A DNA stretch of 64,000 bases from Clostridium fermenticellae (GCF_003600355.1 NZ_CP032416.1:1136183-1200182); one strand, 5' to 3'. Shown: positions 37,222 to 47,844, counted from the first letter of the stretch. The notes: generated by a model not told the origin, from the sequence alone. Translations and numbers: made by a program.

Positions 37222-39261
37222 ATGAATATATACGATAATATAAATGTTTTAAAGGGAGTAGGCCCAAAGACTACTGAAATTCTAAATAAACTTTTTATAT
37301 TTAATATTATGGATTTGCTGTTATACTTTCCTAGAGATTATGAAGTGATTTCACTTTGCAGAAATATAGATAATAATAAAACGAATCAAAAAGTTATAGT
37401 AAAGTGTAGGGTGCAAAAGATAGAAAGGGATATAAGAACTAAGTCAGGCAAAGTAATAACCACTATATTGTTCAATAGTGGCAGTAATTATTTTAAAGGT
37501 AAATGGTTTAATCAGCCATACATGAAGAATAATTTTAGATTAAATAATACATATACTATTTCAGGAAAAATGGAACAGTTCAATCATGAATTATTTATAA
37601 TGAATCCTAAAGTATTAAGAGAAAGGTTACCAGATAATGCCGGGCAAAGAATAATACCAAAATATACTCTTAAATCGGGAATAAGTAATAATAGTATAAT
37701 GAAATTGATAGCTTATTTATTGAGTAATATAAAAATAGAGGAAAATCTACCCAAGAGCTTAATAGAAAAGTATAAATTATTGGATTTAGATACTTCTATA
37801 AGAACAATACATAACCCGGATAATTTCAAGAAATTAAATCAAGCTAGAAGAAGGCTTAAATTTCAAGAACTATTTACATACTCACTTAAATTACTGATGC
37901 TCAAGAGAAGAACTTTAAATGTCAGTGGTATGGGGTTTAGAATAGCCGATGACTTAATTAAACTCAAAAATAGTCTCCCGTATCCTCTTACTAAAGCTCA
38001 GAATAAAGTTATAAGAGAAATATTGATGGATGAAAAGAGAGAAAAGACGATGAGTAGACTTGTACAAGGTGATGTTGGAAGCGGTAAGACTATAGTCGCA
38101 CTTATAAGTATATTTAATGTTATAAAGAATGGATATCAGGCATGTTTGATGGCACCGACAGAAATACTTGCAAAGCAGCATTTTATAGAGGCCGAAAAGC
38201 TGTTTGAATCCTTCAATATAAATATAAAACTCTTGACTGGAAGTACCGGTAAAAAGGAAAAGGATCGAATAAAGGATTTACTTAAAGTTGGAGAGATTGA
38301 TTTTGTAGTAGGTACACATGCTCTTATTGAAGATGATGTTGAATTTAAAAGGCTTGGAATAGTTGTGACAGATGAACAGCATAGATTTGGAGTAATGCAG
38401 AGAAGTAAACTTACAAATAAATCTCGAAATGTGGATACTTTGGTTATGACTGCAACTCCTATTCCAAGGACATTAACATTATGCCTATATGGTGATTTAG
38501 ATGTGTCCATAATAGATGAGTTGCCTCCTGGAAGACAAAAAATAGAAACGCGTTATGTGAGTAAAATAAATAAAGATAAAGCTTATAATTTTGTTTTGAG
38601 TGAAATAGAGAAGGGAAGACAGGCATATGTAGTATGCCCACTGGTACAAGAAAATGAGGTACTTAATATAACTTCTGTAGAGGAATTATTTAATGATCTA
38701 AAAAATAAATATTTTAAGGAAGAATCAATAAAGATGCTTCATGGGAAAATGAATTCTAAGGAAAAAGAAAAAATTATGGAAGAGTTTAAGACTGGAAAAG
38801 TAAAAGTTTTAATATCAACCACAGTTATTGAGGTTGGAATTAATGTTCCAAATGCAACTGTAATGGTTGTGGAAAATGCTGAAAGATTTGGATTGTCACA
38901 ATTACATCAGCTTAGAGGAAGAGTAGGAAGAGGAAAATATAAATCATACTGCATACTTATTCCAGATGTTAAAAATGACATAATAAGGAGAAGGATGGAG
39001 ATAATGGAGAGCAGTAATGATGGATTCTTTATAGCTGAACAGGATCTAAAAATACGAGGCGGAGGAGAAGTATTCGGTTTTAAGCAGCATGGAGAAGATG
39101 AATTTTTGATTTCAGATGTGGTAGAGGATATAGGAATATTTAAATTTGCAAATATTGAGGCTAAAAGGCTTATTATGAGTACAGATGAGAGAGATCTTAG
39201 GATAAAAGAACAAATACTAGATAAGCTTGAGAAAACGTCAAGGTTTATTTGTTTCAACTAA
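37222..39261 (+). CDS. recG: ATP-dependent DNA helicase RecG
   Basis: Branch-migrating helicase for stalled forks and recombination. The N-terminal wedge (LKGVGPKTTEILNKL) precedes Walker A GDVGSGKTIVA (about residue 285), DEQHRFGV, TATPIPRTL and QLRGRVGRG. ATG 37222 after TAGGTGGTG gives 679 residues. Confidence 0.96.
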   Translation: MNIYDNINVLKGVGPKTTEILNKLFIFNIMDLLLYFPRDYEVISLCRNIDNNKTNQKVIVKCRVQKIERDIRTKSGKVITTILFNSGSNYFKGKWFNQPYMKNNFRLNNTYTISGKMEQFNHELFIMNPKVLRERLPDNAGQRIIPKYTLKSGISNNSIMKLIAYLLSNIKIEENLPKSLIEKYKLLDLDTSIRTIHNPDNFKKLNQARRRLKFQELFTYSLKLLMLKRRTLNVSGMGFRIADDLIKLKNSLPYPLTKAQNKVIREILMDEKREKTMSRLVQGDVGSGKTIVALISIFNVIKNGYQACLMAPTEILAKQHFIEAEKLFESFNINIKLLTGSTGKKEKDRIKDLLKVGEIDFVVGTHALIEDDVEFKRLGIVVTDEQHRFGVMQRSKLTNKSRNVDTLVMTATPIPRTLTLCLYGDLDVSIIDELPPGRQKIETRYVSKINKDKAYNFVLSEIEKGRQAYVVCPLVQENEVLNITSVEELFNDLKNKYFKEESIKMLHGKMNSKEKEKIMEEFKTGKVKVLISTTVIEVGINVPNATVMVVENAERFGLSQLHQLRGRVGRGKYKSYCILIPDVKNDIIRRRMEIMESSNDGFFIAEQDLKIRGGGEVFGFKQHGEDEFLISDVVEDIGIFKFANIEAKRLIMSTDERDLRIKEQILDKLEKTSRFICFN

Positions 39262-39364
39262 TAATTTTATGAAATTCTTTGTATAATGATAATAGATGTG
39301 TTAAAATGTTATAGAAATTATCAAAATTTTATTTAAAGCTGTAACTAAATAGGGAGGAAGAAAT

Positions 39365-39934
39365 ATGAGAATTATTGCAGGTCTTGCAAAAGGCAGGAAA
39401 ATCATATCACCAATTGGAGCAAATATTACAAGACCTACTTTAGATAGAGTAAAAGAAGCTATGTTTAATATAATTCAAATGAGAGTATATGGTTCAGAAG
39501 TTTTGGATATGTTTTCAGGTACGGGAAGTCTTGGATTGGAAGCTGCAAGCAGAGGATGCAAGTTGTGCTATCTTGTGGATCAGGATCCTCAAACATATTC
39601 TTTTCTTGTTAAAAATGTTGAGAACTTGAAATTTAAAGATATATGTACATGTGTTAACATGGATTCATATAAGGTTCTTGAAGAATTTCAGCGAAAGGGA
39701 ACAGTGTTTGATATAATATTTATAGATCCGCCTTATATGAAAAATATGATACCACCGGCTGTAGAATCAATTGATCAAAAGGGATTGCTTAAAAAAGATG
39801 GAATAATAGTTACAAAAATAGATACTTCAGAAAAATTGTATTATGGTAATTCAAGGATAGTATTAAGCAATTATAGGAAATATGGAAACACAACAGTATG
39901 TTTTTATCAGTATGAGGAGGAGAACCAAAAATGA
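39365..39934 (+). CDS. rsmD: 16S rRNA m2G966 methyltransferase RsmD
   Basis: SAM-dependent guanine-N2 methyltransferase, 189 residues. Motifs are [38 protein letters not shown] and the catalytic FIDPPY. It overlaps coaD by 4 bases (ATGA), the common pairing. Confidence 0.96.
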   Translation: MRIIAGLAKGRKIISPIGANITRPTLDRVKEAMFNIIQMRVYGSEVLDMFSGTGSLGLEAASRGCKLCYLVDQDPQTYSFLVKNVENLKFKDICTCVNMDSYKVLEEFQRKGTVFDIIFIDPPYMKNMIPPAVESIDQKGLLKKDGIIVTKIDTSEKLYYGNSRIVLSNYRKYGNTTVCFYQYEEENQK

Positions 39935-40413
39935 AAATAGCGGTTTATCCGGGTAGTTTTGATCCTATAACGAATGGCCATTTGGATATAATAAAAAGGG
40001 CATGTAAAGTGTTTGACAAGGTAATTATAGGAGTACTTGTAAATCCAAATAAAGCAGGTTTGTTTACTATTGATGAAAGGGTCGAACTTATAACGAAAGT
40101 TGTTAAAAATATACCAAATGTTGAAGTTGAAAGTTTTAGTGGACTTTTGATAAATTTTATGAAGAAAAAGGAATCAAAGATAATAATAAAGGGTCTGCGC
40201 GCTGTTTCTGATTTTGAGTATGAATTGCAAATGTCACTTATGAATAAAAAACTGGATCCCGAAATAGAAACTGTATTTATGATGACAAGTGCGATAAATT
40301 CTTTTTTGAGTTCCTCTGCTGTAAAACAAGTTGCAATATTTGATGGATGTATTAAAGATTTAGTGCCGGATGAAATTATACCTTGTATATTTAAAAAAAT
40401 AAAAGAACTTTAG
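39931..40413 (+). CDS. coaD: Phosphopantetheine adenylyltransferase
   Basis: Penultimate enzyme of coenzyme A synthesis, 160 residues. [16 protein letters not shown] carries the nucleotidyltransferase TxGH motif; [11 protein letters not shown] is the second signature. coaBC earlier in the window supplies the preceding steps. Confidence 0.97.
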   Translation: MKIAVYPGSFDPITNGHLDIIKRACKVFDKVIIGVLVNPNKAGLFTIDERVELITKVVKNIPNVEVESFSGLLINFMKKKESKIIIKGLRAVSDFEYELQMSLMNKKLDPEIETVFMMTSAINSFLSSSAVKQVAIFDGCIKDLVPDEIIPCIFKKIKEL

Positions 40414-40424
40414 GAGGAAAGAAA

Positions 40425-40949
40425 ATGGATGTTATAAAATTATTAGAATATCTTCATGAAATTTTAGAGACATCTGCTAAGGTTCCTATGACAGGAAAAG
40501 TAATATTAGATAAAAATGAAACTTTAGAAATAGTTGAAAAAATTATAAATTATCTTCCTGATGAATTGAAAAAGGCTCAATGGATAGTTGAGGAAAAAGA
40601 AAGAATATTAAATGAGTCTATTCAAGAAGCGGAAAATTTAAAAAAGGAAAACTTAGTGTTTTTGAGAAAACAAGTTGAAAATCATGATATAACTAAAGAA
40701 GCTACAGAAAGAGCAGATAAGATAATAGAATCTGCTAAAAAGAATGCAAAATCTATTACTTTAGGGGCAAGGGATTATGCCGACGAAATATTAAATGAAT
40801 TGGATAGAGAGGTAACTGAAAAAAAGAAGCAGTTACTTTTAAATTTGAAAAGTGAACTGCAGGGTTTTTTAGTTGAACTTGATTCAAGTATAAAATTCAA
40901 AACTGATGTAATAAAACAAAATATAAAAGAATTAAGAGATATGAAATAA
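40425..40949 (+). CDS. Coiled-coil protein of unknown function downstream of coaD
   Basis: A 174-residue protein without recognisable catalytic motif. It is mostly charged helix; residues 55-170 look like a continuous coiled coil with many Glu and Lys, reminiscent of ATPase stator or DivIVA-like proteins, and automatic annotation often calls such clostridial proteins an ATPase subunit, which I would not accept. It follows coaD by 11 bases with its own AGGAGGAAAG. Its final 18 bases overlap the end of ylbJ on the other strand. Confidence 0.75.
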   Translation: MDVIKLLEYLHEILETSAKVPMTGKVILDKNETLEIVEKIINYLPDELKKAQWIVEEKERILNESIQEAENLKKENLVFLRKQVENHDITKEATERADKIIESAKKNAKSITLGARDYADEILNELDREVTEKKKQLLLNLKSELQGFLVELDSSIKFKTDVIKQNIKELRDMK

Positions 40950-42113
40950 GGATCTTAGTTTACTTAATATCCATGGGATTAAAAACAGTATATATATAAG
41001 TAATATAAGATTTTGTGTACTATAATGGTTGCAGTCGGCGTTATTATTGAAACTACTTATAATAGGCAAACTGTGATAGAAGAATATCTTATATAAAAAT
41101 ATGGTTATTAAGGAGCATATAACACCCTGAATAAGTTTTCTAAAAACATATGTCTTCATAGATATATCGAACTTATAGGTGAATGAATATACCTGTGAAA
41201 TTATGGATAAGCCACTGAAGGTAAATAAAAAACTTATAATTGCTATTTTATATAACAGCGACAGACTGGTCTCTGAAATTAAATTGCAGCCATTGGTCAT
41301 TTCTATTATTCCAAGTATAAAGCCCTGAATTGCATCTAATGGTATTTTTGTTATATTGTTAATAGTATTTGATAATATATGAAATAATATATTGTTTTTA
41401 ATTATATTGTTTGCTACAGAGAATAAAGTCACAAATCCTCCTATTGATAAACAGTTCTTTATGGAACTTTCTACACTTGATTTTAGCACATTTCCAATGT
41501 TTTGCTGCGATTTTACATTATGAGGATGTAAGAACGTATCCTTTAAGACAACACCATCTGAAGGAACTATGAAAGCCATAGCTATACACGAGAGTATATT
41601 TGATAGAAGCAGTATATAACCTATTGAGTCATTTTTTAACATTGATATGCCAACTGAGCCTAATATGAACAAAGGGCTGCCATTTGAGGCTATGTTTATA
41701 AGTCTCTCGCAAGTCTTCGTATTTATTATCTTATTTTCATATAATTGACAGGCATATTTTGCACCAAGTGGATAGCCGCAAAGTACACTTACTATAAGGA
41801 CAAAACTGCAGTTTATAGGAAGTTTTAGGGGTTTACAAATAAACTTTCCAAGTAACTTAGAATATATATGCACTCCGTCGTAAGCCATTATAATATTGCA
41901 TACAATTAAAAATGAAAAAAGGGATGGAAAAACCTTATAAAAAAATAAAGATGCCCCAGATATTACGCCATCGATACATAGCTTCGGAGTTATTATAATT
42001 TGAATTATAATAAGTGAAAAAATTATGGTTATAACTATATTTTTGTTTTTTAGTAAAATGGCTAAAAGTACAATTATAATAAATATTAATATGTAGAATA
42101 TTGAATTTAACAT
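40932..42113 (-). CDS. ylbJ: YlbJ, sporulation integral membrane protein
   Basis: A 393-residue polytopic membrane protein of the nucleoside-recognition (Gate) superfamily; in Bacillus ylbJ is a sigma-E gene needed for heat-resistant spores. Around ten hydrophobic segments are seen, with CGYPLGAKYACQLYE and ASNGSPLFILG as conserved loops. It starts after GGAGGT on the minus strand and has a sigma-E-like promoter. Its 3' end overlaps the convergent coiled-coil gene by 18 bases. Confidence 0.9.
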   Translation of the reverse strand: MLNSIFYILIFIIIVLLAILLKNKNIVITIIFSLIIIQIIITPKLCIDGVISGASLFFYKVFPSLFSFLIVCNIIMAYDGVHIYSKLLGKFICKPLKLPINCSFVLIVSVLCGYPLGAKYACQLYENKIINTKTCERLINIASNGSPLFILGSVGISMLKNDSIGYILLLSNILSCIAMAFIVPSDGVVLKDTFLHPHNVKSQQNIGNVLKSSVESSIKNCLSIGGFVTLFSVANNIIKNNILFHILSNTINNITKIPLDAIQGFILGIIEMTNGCNLISETSLSLLYKIAIISFLFTFSGLSIISQVYSFTYKFDISMKTYVFRKLIQGVICSLITIFLYKIFFYHSLPIISSFNNNADCNHYSTQNLILLIYILFLIPWILSKLRSLFHIS

Positions 42114-42144
42114 TAAGTACCTCCATCTTTAATTTATAAATTTT

Positions 42145-42173
42145 ATCGTATGTCTTTTGATATAGATATATAA
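42145..42173 (-). promoter_or_regulatory. Sigma-E-type promoter of ylbJ
   Basis: On the minus strand TTATATA (42173-42167), 14-base spacer, CATACGAT (42152-42145). The -10 matches 7 of 8 of CATACAHT and the -35 5 of 7. The start codon follows about 32 bases on. Sigma-E control of ylbJ is known in Bacillus. Confidence 0.45.
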
Positions 42174-42235
42174 ATAAACATATAAATATATTCCTCTTAT
42201 TTTAAATAATGGAGGTTCTACAAAATAACGGCGTG

Positions 42236-43471
42236 TTAAATATATTTTATTGGACTTATAAGATAATCAGAAGCAGCATTTATATTTTTGTTTATTAAGC
42301 TATAGACTTTAGTGCTCTGCACATCAATAGCAAGTGAATCATTAATATTGTTTGGAAGTTTAGTATAGATTGGCACTGCAGAATTAGATTTCATTTCTTT
42401 TAATATTTTTAATCCGGTTTTATTAAAACCAAGAACCCGTGCATATGAACATTTGGATTTTCTTATAAAGTCGGTATTCCACTTTTCAAAACCGATAAAA
42501 AATTGACACAATATTCTGCTTATACGTGTATATGTATATCTCTTTGTTTTTGATTTGTCAATCAAATCTTTTAAGCTAGTTGCTTCATTTAAAAATTTAA
42601 ATATCCTGTTTTCAATTCCTTCTGATACATCGGGAATATTTTTTATATAATTTGTGCCATCCAAAAAATATTTATATTTTATATATTTTAAAATTGAATT
42701 ACTAAAAACAAATTCATATTGATTTTTTTTCAGATTTTCCAAAGAATAGTATACATTATCAGGCAAAAATTTTTTTAATCCACCTAATGAAGAAAAATTT
42801 TTAATATAATTCCTTATTGCGGTTGCACTTGAAATATCTTGATTCAAAGATGTGCTGTTATAGCCTTCACCTATTCTTTTTATTGTAAATGGTTTTATAC
42901 TGCTTTTTAATTTTAATATATTTTTACAGTATTCTATACCAAGTATGTTATTTGATGCTTGCAATAAGTTGTCTAGATTAATATTGTTAAGCTCAGGGTA
43001 CTCAGTATTGTGGTTATTTAAAAATTCAATAAGAGCTTTATTTCTTGCACCTGGATAAGACAGACCAAGTGATAATTTATGTTTTAATAATATTTTATAT
43101 TCATTATTTTCAAAAGATAAAATTTTGGCTATAGAAATTAGTGGCTCAATTTTTCCAAGCTCGCTTCCGAAACATATATTGTTTATTGTACCGATACTGT
43201 CTAAAAGGCTTAAAGCGCCATATGCAAAAAATTCAGCGGATGATAGACTGTATACAACGGGAAGTTCAAGAACTAGATCAACACCATTTTTTAAAGCCAT
43301 TTCTGTTCTATTCCATTTATCTATTAAAGCTGGTTCGCCTCTCTGAACAAAGTTGCCACTCATGATAGCTACTATGCCATCTGATTTACATATTTCTCTC
43401 GTTTTTTTTATATGATAAATATGACCTTTGTGAGGAGGATTAAATTCTACGATAATTCCAGTAACATTCAT
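42236..43471 (-). CDS. tmcAL: tRNA(Met) cytidine acetate ligase TmcAL (YlbM)
   Basis: Makes N4-acetylcytidine in elongator tRNA-Met from acetate and ATP. The nucleotidyltransferase HxGH motif appears as IVEFNPPHKGHIYHI, followed by SGNFVQRGEPALIDKW, and the GVDLVLELP block. The ATG at 43471 follows AGGGGTG; the GTG nine bases earlier overlaps that site. 411 residues. It uses acetate, and the acetate genes pta-ackA are divergent next to it, though a link is only suggestive. Confidence 0.93.
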   Translation of the reverse strand: MNVTGIIVEFNPPHKGHIYHIKKTREICKSDGIVAIMSGNFVQRGEPALIDKWNRTEMALKNGVDLVLELPVVYSLSSAEFFAYGALSLLDSIGTINNICFGSELGKIEPLISIAKILSFENNEYKILLKHKLSLGLSYPGARNKALIEFLNNHNTEYPELNNINLDNLLQASNNILGIEYCKNILKLKSSIKPFTIKRIGEGYNSTSLNQDISSATAIRNYIKNFSSLGGLKKFLPDNVYYSLENLKKNQYEFVFSNSILKYIKYKYFLDGTNYIKNIPDVSEGIENRIFKFLNEATSLKDLIDKSKTKRYTYTRISRILCQFFIGFEKWNTDFIRKSKCSYARVLGFNKTGLKILKEMKSNSAVPIYTKLPNNINDSLAIDVQSTKVYSLINKNINAASDYLISPIKYI

Positions 43472-43492
43472 ACAAAACACCCCTATACATTG

Positions 43493-43521
43493 ATATTAAT
43501 CTGTGAACTTTCAAATGTCAA
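43493..43521 (-). promoter_or_regulatory. Sigma-A promoter of tmcAL
   Basis: On the minus strand TTGACA (43521-43516), 17-base spacer, TAATAT (43498-43493). Confidence 0.65.
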
Positions 43522-43663
43522 TCTTTGAGTGGTTACTAGATGTAATACAAGTTTAAATGATTTTTTACTTTTAATATAAATAATATCAATTTTATTGAGA
43601 ATAATATACAGTATATTTGATTTATTCATACAATTCTCTAATTAAAGGAATTTATTTTTTTTA

Positions 43664-43693
43664 TTGAAAAATGTGCAGAAAAAGGATTATAGT
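43664..43693 (+). promoter_or_regulatory. Sigma-A promoter of pta-ackA
   Basis: TTGAAA (43664-43669), 18-base spacer, TATAGT (43688-43693), 39 bases before pta. Between this and the tmcAL promoter lie about 140 AT-rich bases in which I see no clear operator. Confidence 0.55.
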
Positions 43694-43731
43694 ATAAGTG
43701 TATGTAAATTTATTTATAGGGGGAAACGAAC

Positions 43732-44730
43732 ATGGAACTTATGAACGAAATTTGGAAAAAAGCAAAAGCAGATAAGAAAAGAATTGCTCTAGCAGAAGGA
43801 GAGGAAGAGAGAAATCTCAAAGCTTGTTCAAAAATATTAGAAAATGAATTGGCTGATATAGTTTTGGTAGGTGATAAGAAAGTAATAGCTGACAAAGCCC
43901 AAAAGTTAGGTGTGAATGTCAGTGGAGCAGAAATAGCTAATCCTCAAACTTCGGAAAGGGCTTCGGCATATGCGGAGGCATTTTATGAACTTAGAAAGAA
44001 AAAAGGAATGACTTTAGAAAAAGCAGAAAAGATAGTAAAAGATCCTCTTTATTTTGCAACAATGATGATTAAACTTGGAGATGTAGATGGAATGGTTTCT
44101 GGTGCTATACATACTACAGGTGACTTATTAAGACCGGGATTACAAATTGTAAAGACTGCACCTCAAACATCAGTAGTTTCAAGTATGTTTATCATGGAAG
44201 TGCCAAACTGTGATTATGGAAAAAATGGTATGTTGTTATTCGCAGACTGTGCTGTAAATCCTCAACCAAGTGCAGAGGAATTAGCATCAATAGCTATAAG
44301 CACTGCCGAGACAGCAAAAAGTCTTTGTGGAATAGATCCCAAAATTGCTATGTTATCATTTTCAACAAAAGGAAGTGCCAGTCACGATTTAGTTGATAAA
44401 GTTACTAAGGCAACTCAGATTGCTAAAGAAAGTAGGCCTGATTTGTCGATAGATGGAGAATTACAGCTTGATGCTGCTATAGTTAAGGAAGTTGCAAATT
44501 TAAAAGCTCCTCAAAGTGATGTAGCTGGAAAAGCTAATGTTTTAGTATTTCCGGATCTTCAAGCAGGAAATATTGGATATAAATTGGTTCAAAGATTTGC
44601 TAAAGCTGAAGCTATAGGACCTATATGTCAAGGTTTCGCTAAACCAATAAATGATTTATCAAGAGGTTGTAGTGCAGATGATATAGTAAATGTAGTGGCT
44701 ATTACTGCAGTCCAAGCGCAGGCCAATTAG
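43732..44730 (+). CDS. pta: Phosphate acetyltransferase
   Basis: Converts acetyl-CoA to acetyl phosphate, 332 residues, the short form without regulatory domains. Visible landmarks: ALAEGEEERNLKA, MVSGAIHTTGDLLRPGLQ, FADCAVNPQPSAEELASIA and VFPDLQAGNIGYKLVQR. With ackA it forms the acetate-producing, ATP-yielding branch of fermentation. Confidence 0.97.
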   Translation: MELMNEIWKKAKADKKRIALAEGEEERNLKACSKILENELADIVLVGDKKVIADKAQKLGVNVSGAEIANPQTSERASAYAEAFYELRKKKGMTLEKAEKIVKDPLYFATMMIKLGDVDGMVSGAIHTTGDLLRPGLQIVKTAPQTSVVSSMFIMEVPNCDYGKNGMLLFADCAVNPQPSAEELASIAISTAETAKSLCGIDPKIAMLSFSTKGSASHDLVDKVTKATQIAKESRPDLSIDGELQLDAAIVKEVANLKAPQSDVAGKANVLVFPDLQAGNIGYKLVQRFAKAEAIGPICQGFAKPINDLSRGCSADDIVNVVAITAVQAQAN

Positions 44731-44793
44731 TTGTAATACTGTTACAGCTATAAATTTAAATATAATATGGTTCAATGTGAAAGGAAGATATAA

Positions 44794-45990
44794 ATGAAAA
44801 TATTAGTAATCAACTGCGGAAGTTCATCTTTGAAATATCAATTGATAAATATGGAAGATGAAAGCGTATTAGCAAAGGGACTTGTAGAGAGAATAGGAAT
44901 TGAAGGTTCTGTTTTAACACACAAGGTAAATGGAGAAAAGGTTAAGATCGAGCAGCCAATGGAAGATCACAAAATAGCAATCAAATTGGTTCTGGATGCA
45001 CTTATCGATGAAAAACATGGAGTAATTAAAGATATGTCTGAAATATCAGCAGTAGGACATAGAGTTGTACATGGAGGAGAAAAATACGCAGAATCTGTTT
45101 TAATAGATGATAATGTTATGAAAGCAATTGAAGATTGTGTAGATTTAGCACCTCTTCATAATCCACCTAACATAATAGGAATAAATGCATGTAAAGAACT
45201 TATGCCGGATACACCTATGGTTGCTGTTTTCGACACTGCATTTCATCAAACTATGCCGAATTATGCTTATATGTATGCATTACCATATGACTTATATGAA
45301 AAGTATGGTATAAGAAAATATGGATTCCATGGAACTTCTCATAGGTTTGTATCAAAAGAAGCTGCTAGAATGCTGGGAAAAGATTTAAGAGATCTAAAGA
45401 TTATTACATGTCATTTGGGAAATGGTGCAAGTCTTTGTGCAATTAAAGATGGAAAGTCTATAGATACTACAATGGGATTTACCCCACTTGCAGGACTTGT
45501 TATGGGAACTAGATGTGGAGATATAGATCCTGCTGTTGTGACCTTCCTTATGAATAAATTGAATATGTCAGCAGCAGAAATTGATAAATTAATAAATAAA
45601 GAATCAGGTGTATTAGGACTTTCGGGATTAAGCAGTGATTTTAGAGATTTGGGAGAGGCTCAGGAAAATGGAAATGAGAGAGCCAAACTTGCGTTAGATG
45701 TTTATTACTATAGAGTAATAAGTTACATAGGACAATATGTTGCTGCTTTAAATGGAGTTGATTGTATTGTATTTACTGCTGGTCTTGGAGAAAATGCAGC
45801 AGATGGAAGAGAAAGAATTTGCAAGGGATTAAAATATTTAGGAATAGAAATAGATGATGCCAATAATTCCTCTGCAAGAGGAAAAGCTATGGAAATAAGT
45901 ACATCAGCTTCTAAGGTTAAAGTACTTGCTATACCAACAAATGAAGAACTTATGATAGCAAGGGATACAAGGGCTATCGTGGAAAAATAA
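44794..45990 (+). CDS. ackA: Acetate kinase
   Basis: Transfers phosphate from acetyl phosphate to ADP. Signature 1 [14 protein letters not shown] and signature 2 [11 protein letters not shown], plus the nucleotide loop FTAGLGENA, are intact in 398 residues. It lies 63 bases after pta with its own GAAAGGAAG. No terminator is evident after it. Confidence 0.97.
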   Translation: MKILVINCGSSSLKYQLINMEDESVLAKGLVERIGIEGSVLTHKVNGEKVKIEQPMEDHKIAIKLVLDALIDEKHGVIKDMSEISAVGHRVVHGGEKYAESVLIDDNVMKAIEDCVDLAPLHNPPNIIGINACKELMPDTPMVAVFDTAFHQTMPNYAYMYALPYDLYEKYGIRKYGFHGTSHRFVSKEAARMLGKDLRDLKIITCHLGNGASLCAIKDGKSIDTTMGFTPLAGLVMGTRCGDIDPAVVTFLMNKLNMSAAEIDKLINKESGVLGLSGLSSDFRDLGEAQENGNERAKLALDVYYYRVISYIGQYVAALNGVDCIVFTAGLGENAADGRERICKGLKYLGIEIDDANNSSARGKAMEISTSASKVKVLAIPTNEELMIARDTRAIVEK

Positions 45991-46036
45991 TTATTTATAT
46001 TATTGTTTACATAGGATTCTGCAAATCAAATAAATC

Positions 46037-46065
46037 TTGACTTTTAATGCCCATCTCTATATAAT
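46037..46065 (+). promoter_or_regulatory. Sigma-A promoter of ylbN-rpmF
   Basis: TTGACT (46037-46042), exact 17-base spacer, consensus TATAAT (46060-46065); transcription would start about 25 bases before the ylbN ATG. Confidence 0.68.
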
Positions 46066-46096
46066 AAATTGTGGCTAATGTATAGAGGTGAGCATT

Positions 46097-46600
46097 ATGA
46101 AATTATGTGTATCAGATTTATTAGAAAAAGAAGTGTTTGAAAAAGAGCTCCATGTTAATGTGGAAAAAGATAGCCTCAATGATGGAAGCGAAGATATCAA
46201 ATTGCTTGAACCAATTAAATTAGATGGGATTTTAAGTAAAGCAGGAGATATCATTGAATTAAATGGTGCGGTACATACTGTTTTAGAACTCACTTGTTCA
46301 AGATGCTTAGAAAAGTTTAGTTATATCGTAGATATTCCTATTAAAGAAAGATTTGAAAACGCTGAAAAGGACAATAAAGATGATGATATTATTTTTATAA
46401 GTGATAATGCAATAGATATCATAGAAGTATTAGAAAATAATATAATATTGATGCTGCCAATTAAAAGATTATGTAAGAAAGATTGTAAAGGGTTATGTCA
46501 GCATTGTGGGACTAATTTAAATTATTTCACATGTAATTGTAAAGATGATGATATAGATCCTAGATTGGCAAAACTGAAAGAGATGTTTTCGACTGATTAA
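46097..46600 (+). CDS. DUF177 (YlbN/YceD) rRNA-accumulation protein
   Basis: A 167-residue protein of the YceD family, which in Escherichia coli and plants affects 23S rRNA accumulation. Zinc-type Cys pairs are seen in CSRCLEKF and in [16 protein letters not shown] 46097 after AGAGGTGAG is chosen over GTG 46088, which lies in that site. It is always upstream of rpmF in this group, 13 bases apart here. Confidence 0.9.
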   Translation: MKLCVSDLLEKEVFEKELHVNVEKDSLNDGSEDIKLLEPIKLDGILSKAGDIIELNGAVHTVLELTCSRCLEKFSYIVDIPIKERFENAEKDNKDDDIIFISDNAIDIIEVLENNIILMLPIKRLCKKDCKGLCQHCGTNLNYFTCNCKDDDIDPRLAKLKEMFSTD

Positions 46601-46613
46601 GGAGGTGTTTATT

Positions 46614-46796
46614 GTGGGAAATCCAGCAAGAAAATTTTCAAAAGGAAGAAGAGATTCAAGAAGAGCTCAGACTTTTAAAGCGAGTTTACCAGGAATAGTT
46701 GAATGTCCTCAATGTCATGAGATGAAACTTGCACATAGAGTATGTAAGAATTGTGGATATTATAATGGCAAGGAAGTTGTTTCAACTGAGAAATAG
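46614..46796 (+). CDS. rpmF: 50S ribosomal protein L32
   Basis: A 60-residue ribosomal protein with zinc ligands CPQC and CKNC and the basic N-terminus [18 protein letters not shown]. The GTG start at 46614 is chosen since AAGGAGG ends at 46605. It is the second gene of the ylbN-rpmF-plsX set. Confidence 0.96.
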   Translation: MGNPARKFSKGRRDSRRAQTFKASLPGIVECPQCHEMKLAHRVCKNCGYYNGKEVVSTEK

Positions 46797-46798
46797 GA

Positions 46799-46824
46799 AG
46801 AAAGTCATATGACTTTCTTTTTTT
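46799..46824 (+). terminator. Terminator after rpmF
   Basis: The palindrome AGAAAGTCATATGACTTTCT (46799-46818) is followed by a T run to 46824. The plsX start is only 20 bases on, so part of the transcription must read through. Confidence 0.78.
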
Positions 46825-46843
46825 GTTACAGGGGGCATGTTAT

Positions 46844-47833
46844 ATGATAATAGCTGTTGATGGAATGGGAGGAGATTTTGCACCTAAAAGTGTAGTTGAA
46901 GGCTGTATTATGGCCTTGGATGAATTTGATGCAGATATAGTAATTACTGGCAAGGAAGAAGAATTAAAAAGAGAACTTACTAATTATAATTATACCCGCG
47001 GTAGAATTCAGCTTGTAGATGCAAGAGAAGTTATAGATACAAATGAAGCACCTGTTATGGCTATTAGAAAGAAAAAGGATTCTAGTTTAGTTAAAGCAAT
47101 TAAACTTGTCAAAGATAAAAAAGCTGATGCAGTGGTTTCAGCAGGAAGTACTGGAGCATTTATGGCAGGTTCTACTTTGATACTTGGAAGAATAAAGGGT
47201 ATTGACAGAGTTGCACTAGCACCAATATTGCCCGGAAAAAATGGAACATTTATGGTAGTAGATGCAGGCGCAAATGTTGACTGTAAGCCTCAATATTTAG
47301 TTCAGTTTGCATTGATGGGAAAATTATATGTTGAAAATATATTAAATATAAAAAACCCATCTGTAGGACTTGTAAATATAGGTGTAGAAGCAGAAAAAGG
47401 TAATGAACTTACTAAAAATGCATATAATATGTTAAAGGATACAGAACTTAATTTTATAGGAAATGTTGAACCGCGAGATGCTTCAAATGGTGATGTGAAT
47501 ATTTTAGTGTGCGATGGTTTTGTTGGCAATACTATATTAAAGATGTATGAGGGCGTTGGCATGAATCTGTTCAGGATGATAAAAGATGAAATTTTAAAAT
47601 CAAACAGAAATAAACTTGGAGCACTCCTGCTTAAGCCAATGTTCAAGGATTTAAAGAAAAAGTTTGACTATACTGAGTATGGTGGAGTGTGCTTTTTAGG
47701 AGCCAATGGTATATGTGTGAAAGCACATGGAAGTTCAAACAGCAAGGCATTTAAAAATGCGATAGGTAATGCCGTTATATGTCATCAAAATGGAATTACA
47801 GGTATTATAAAAAAACAGTTAAGTGAAAAGTAG
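46844..47833 (+). CDS. plsX: Phosphate acyltransferase PlsX
   Basis: Makes acyl-phosphate from acyl-ACP for glycerolipid synthesis. Conserved pieces are [31 protein letters not shown] and [21 protein letters not shown] 46844 gives 329 residues; upstream ATG 46823 lies in the terminator region. acpP follows directly, whereas fabD and fabG, which lie between them in Bacillus, are absent. Confidence 0.96.
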   Translation: MIIAVDGMGGDFAPKSVVEGCIMALDEFDADIVITGKEEELKRELTNYNYTRGRIQLVDAREVIDTNEAPVMAIRKKKDSSLVKAIKLVKDKKADAVVSAGSTGAFMAGSTLILGRIKGIDRVALAPILPGKNGTFMVVDAGANVDCKPQYLVQFALMGKLYVENILNIKNPSVGLVNIGVEAEKGNELTKNAYNMLKDTELNFIGNVEPRDASNGDVNILVCDGFVGNTILKMYEGVGMNLFRMIKDEILKSNRNKLGALLLKPMFKDLKKKFDYTEYGGVCFLGANGICVKAHGSSNSKAFKNAIGNAVICHQNGITGIIKKQLSEK

Positions 47834-47844
47834 AATAATTAAAA

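Noticed and set aside
42191-42216. Imperfect hairpin downstream of tmcAL (CCTC...GAGG arms)
   Set aside because: It has a bulge and no T run on the minus strand, so I cannot call it a terminator; it may just contain a ribosome-site-like GGAGG.
43522-43660. Possible riboswitch or operator between tmcAL and pta
   Set aside because: No stable conserved-looking structure or palindrome can be seen; only scattered AT-rich repeats.
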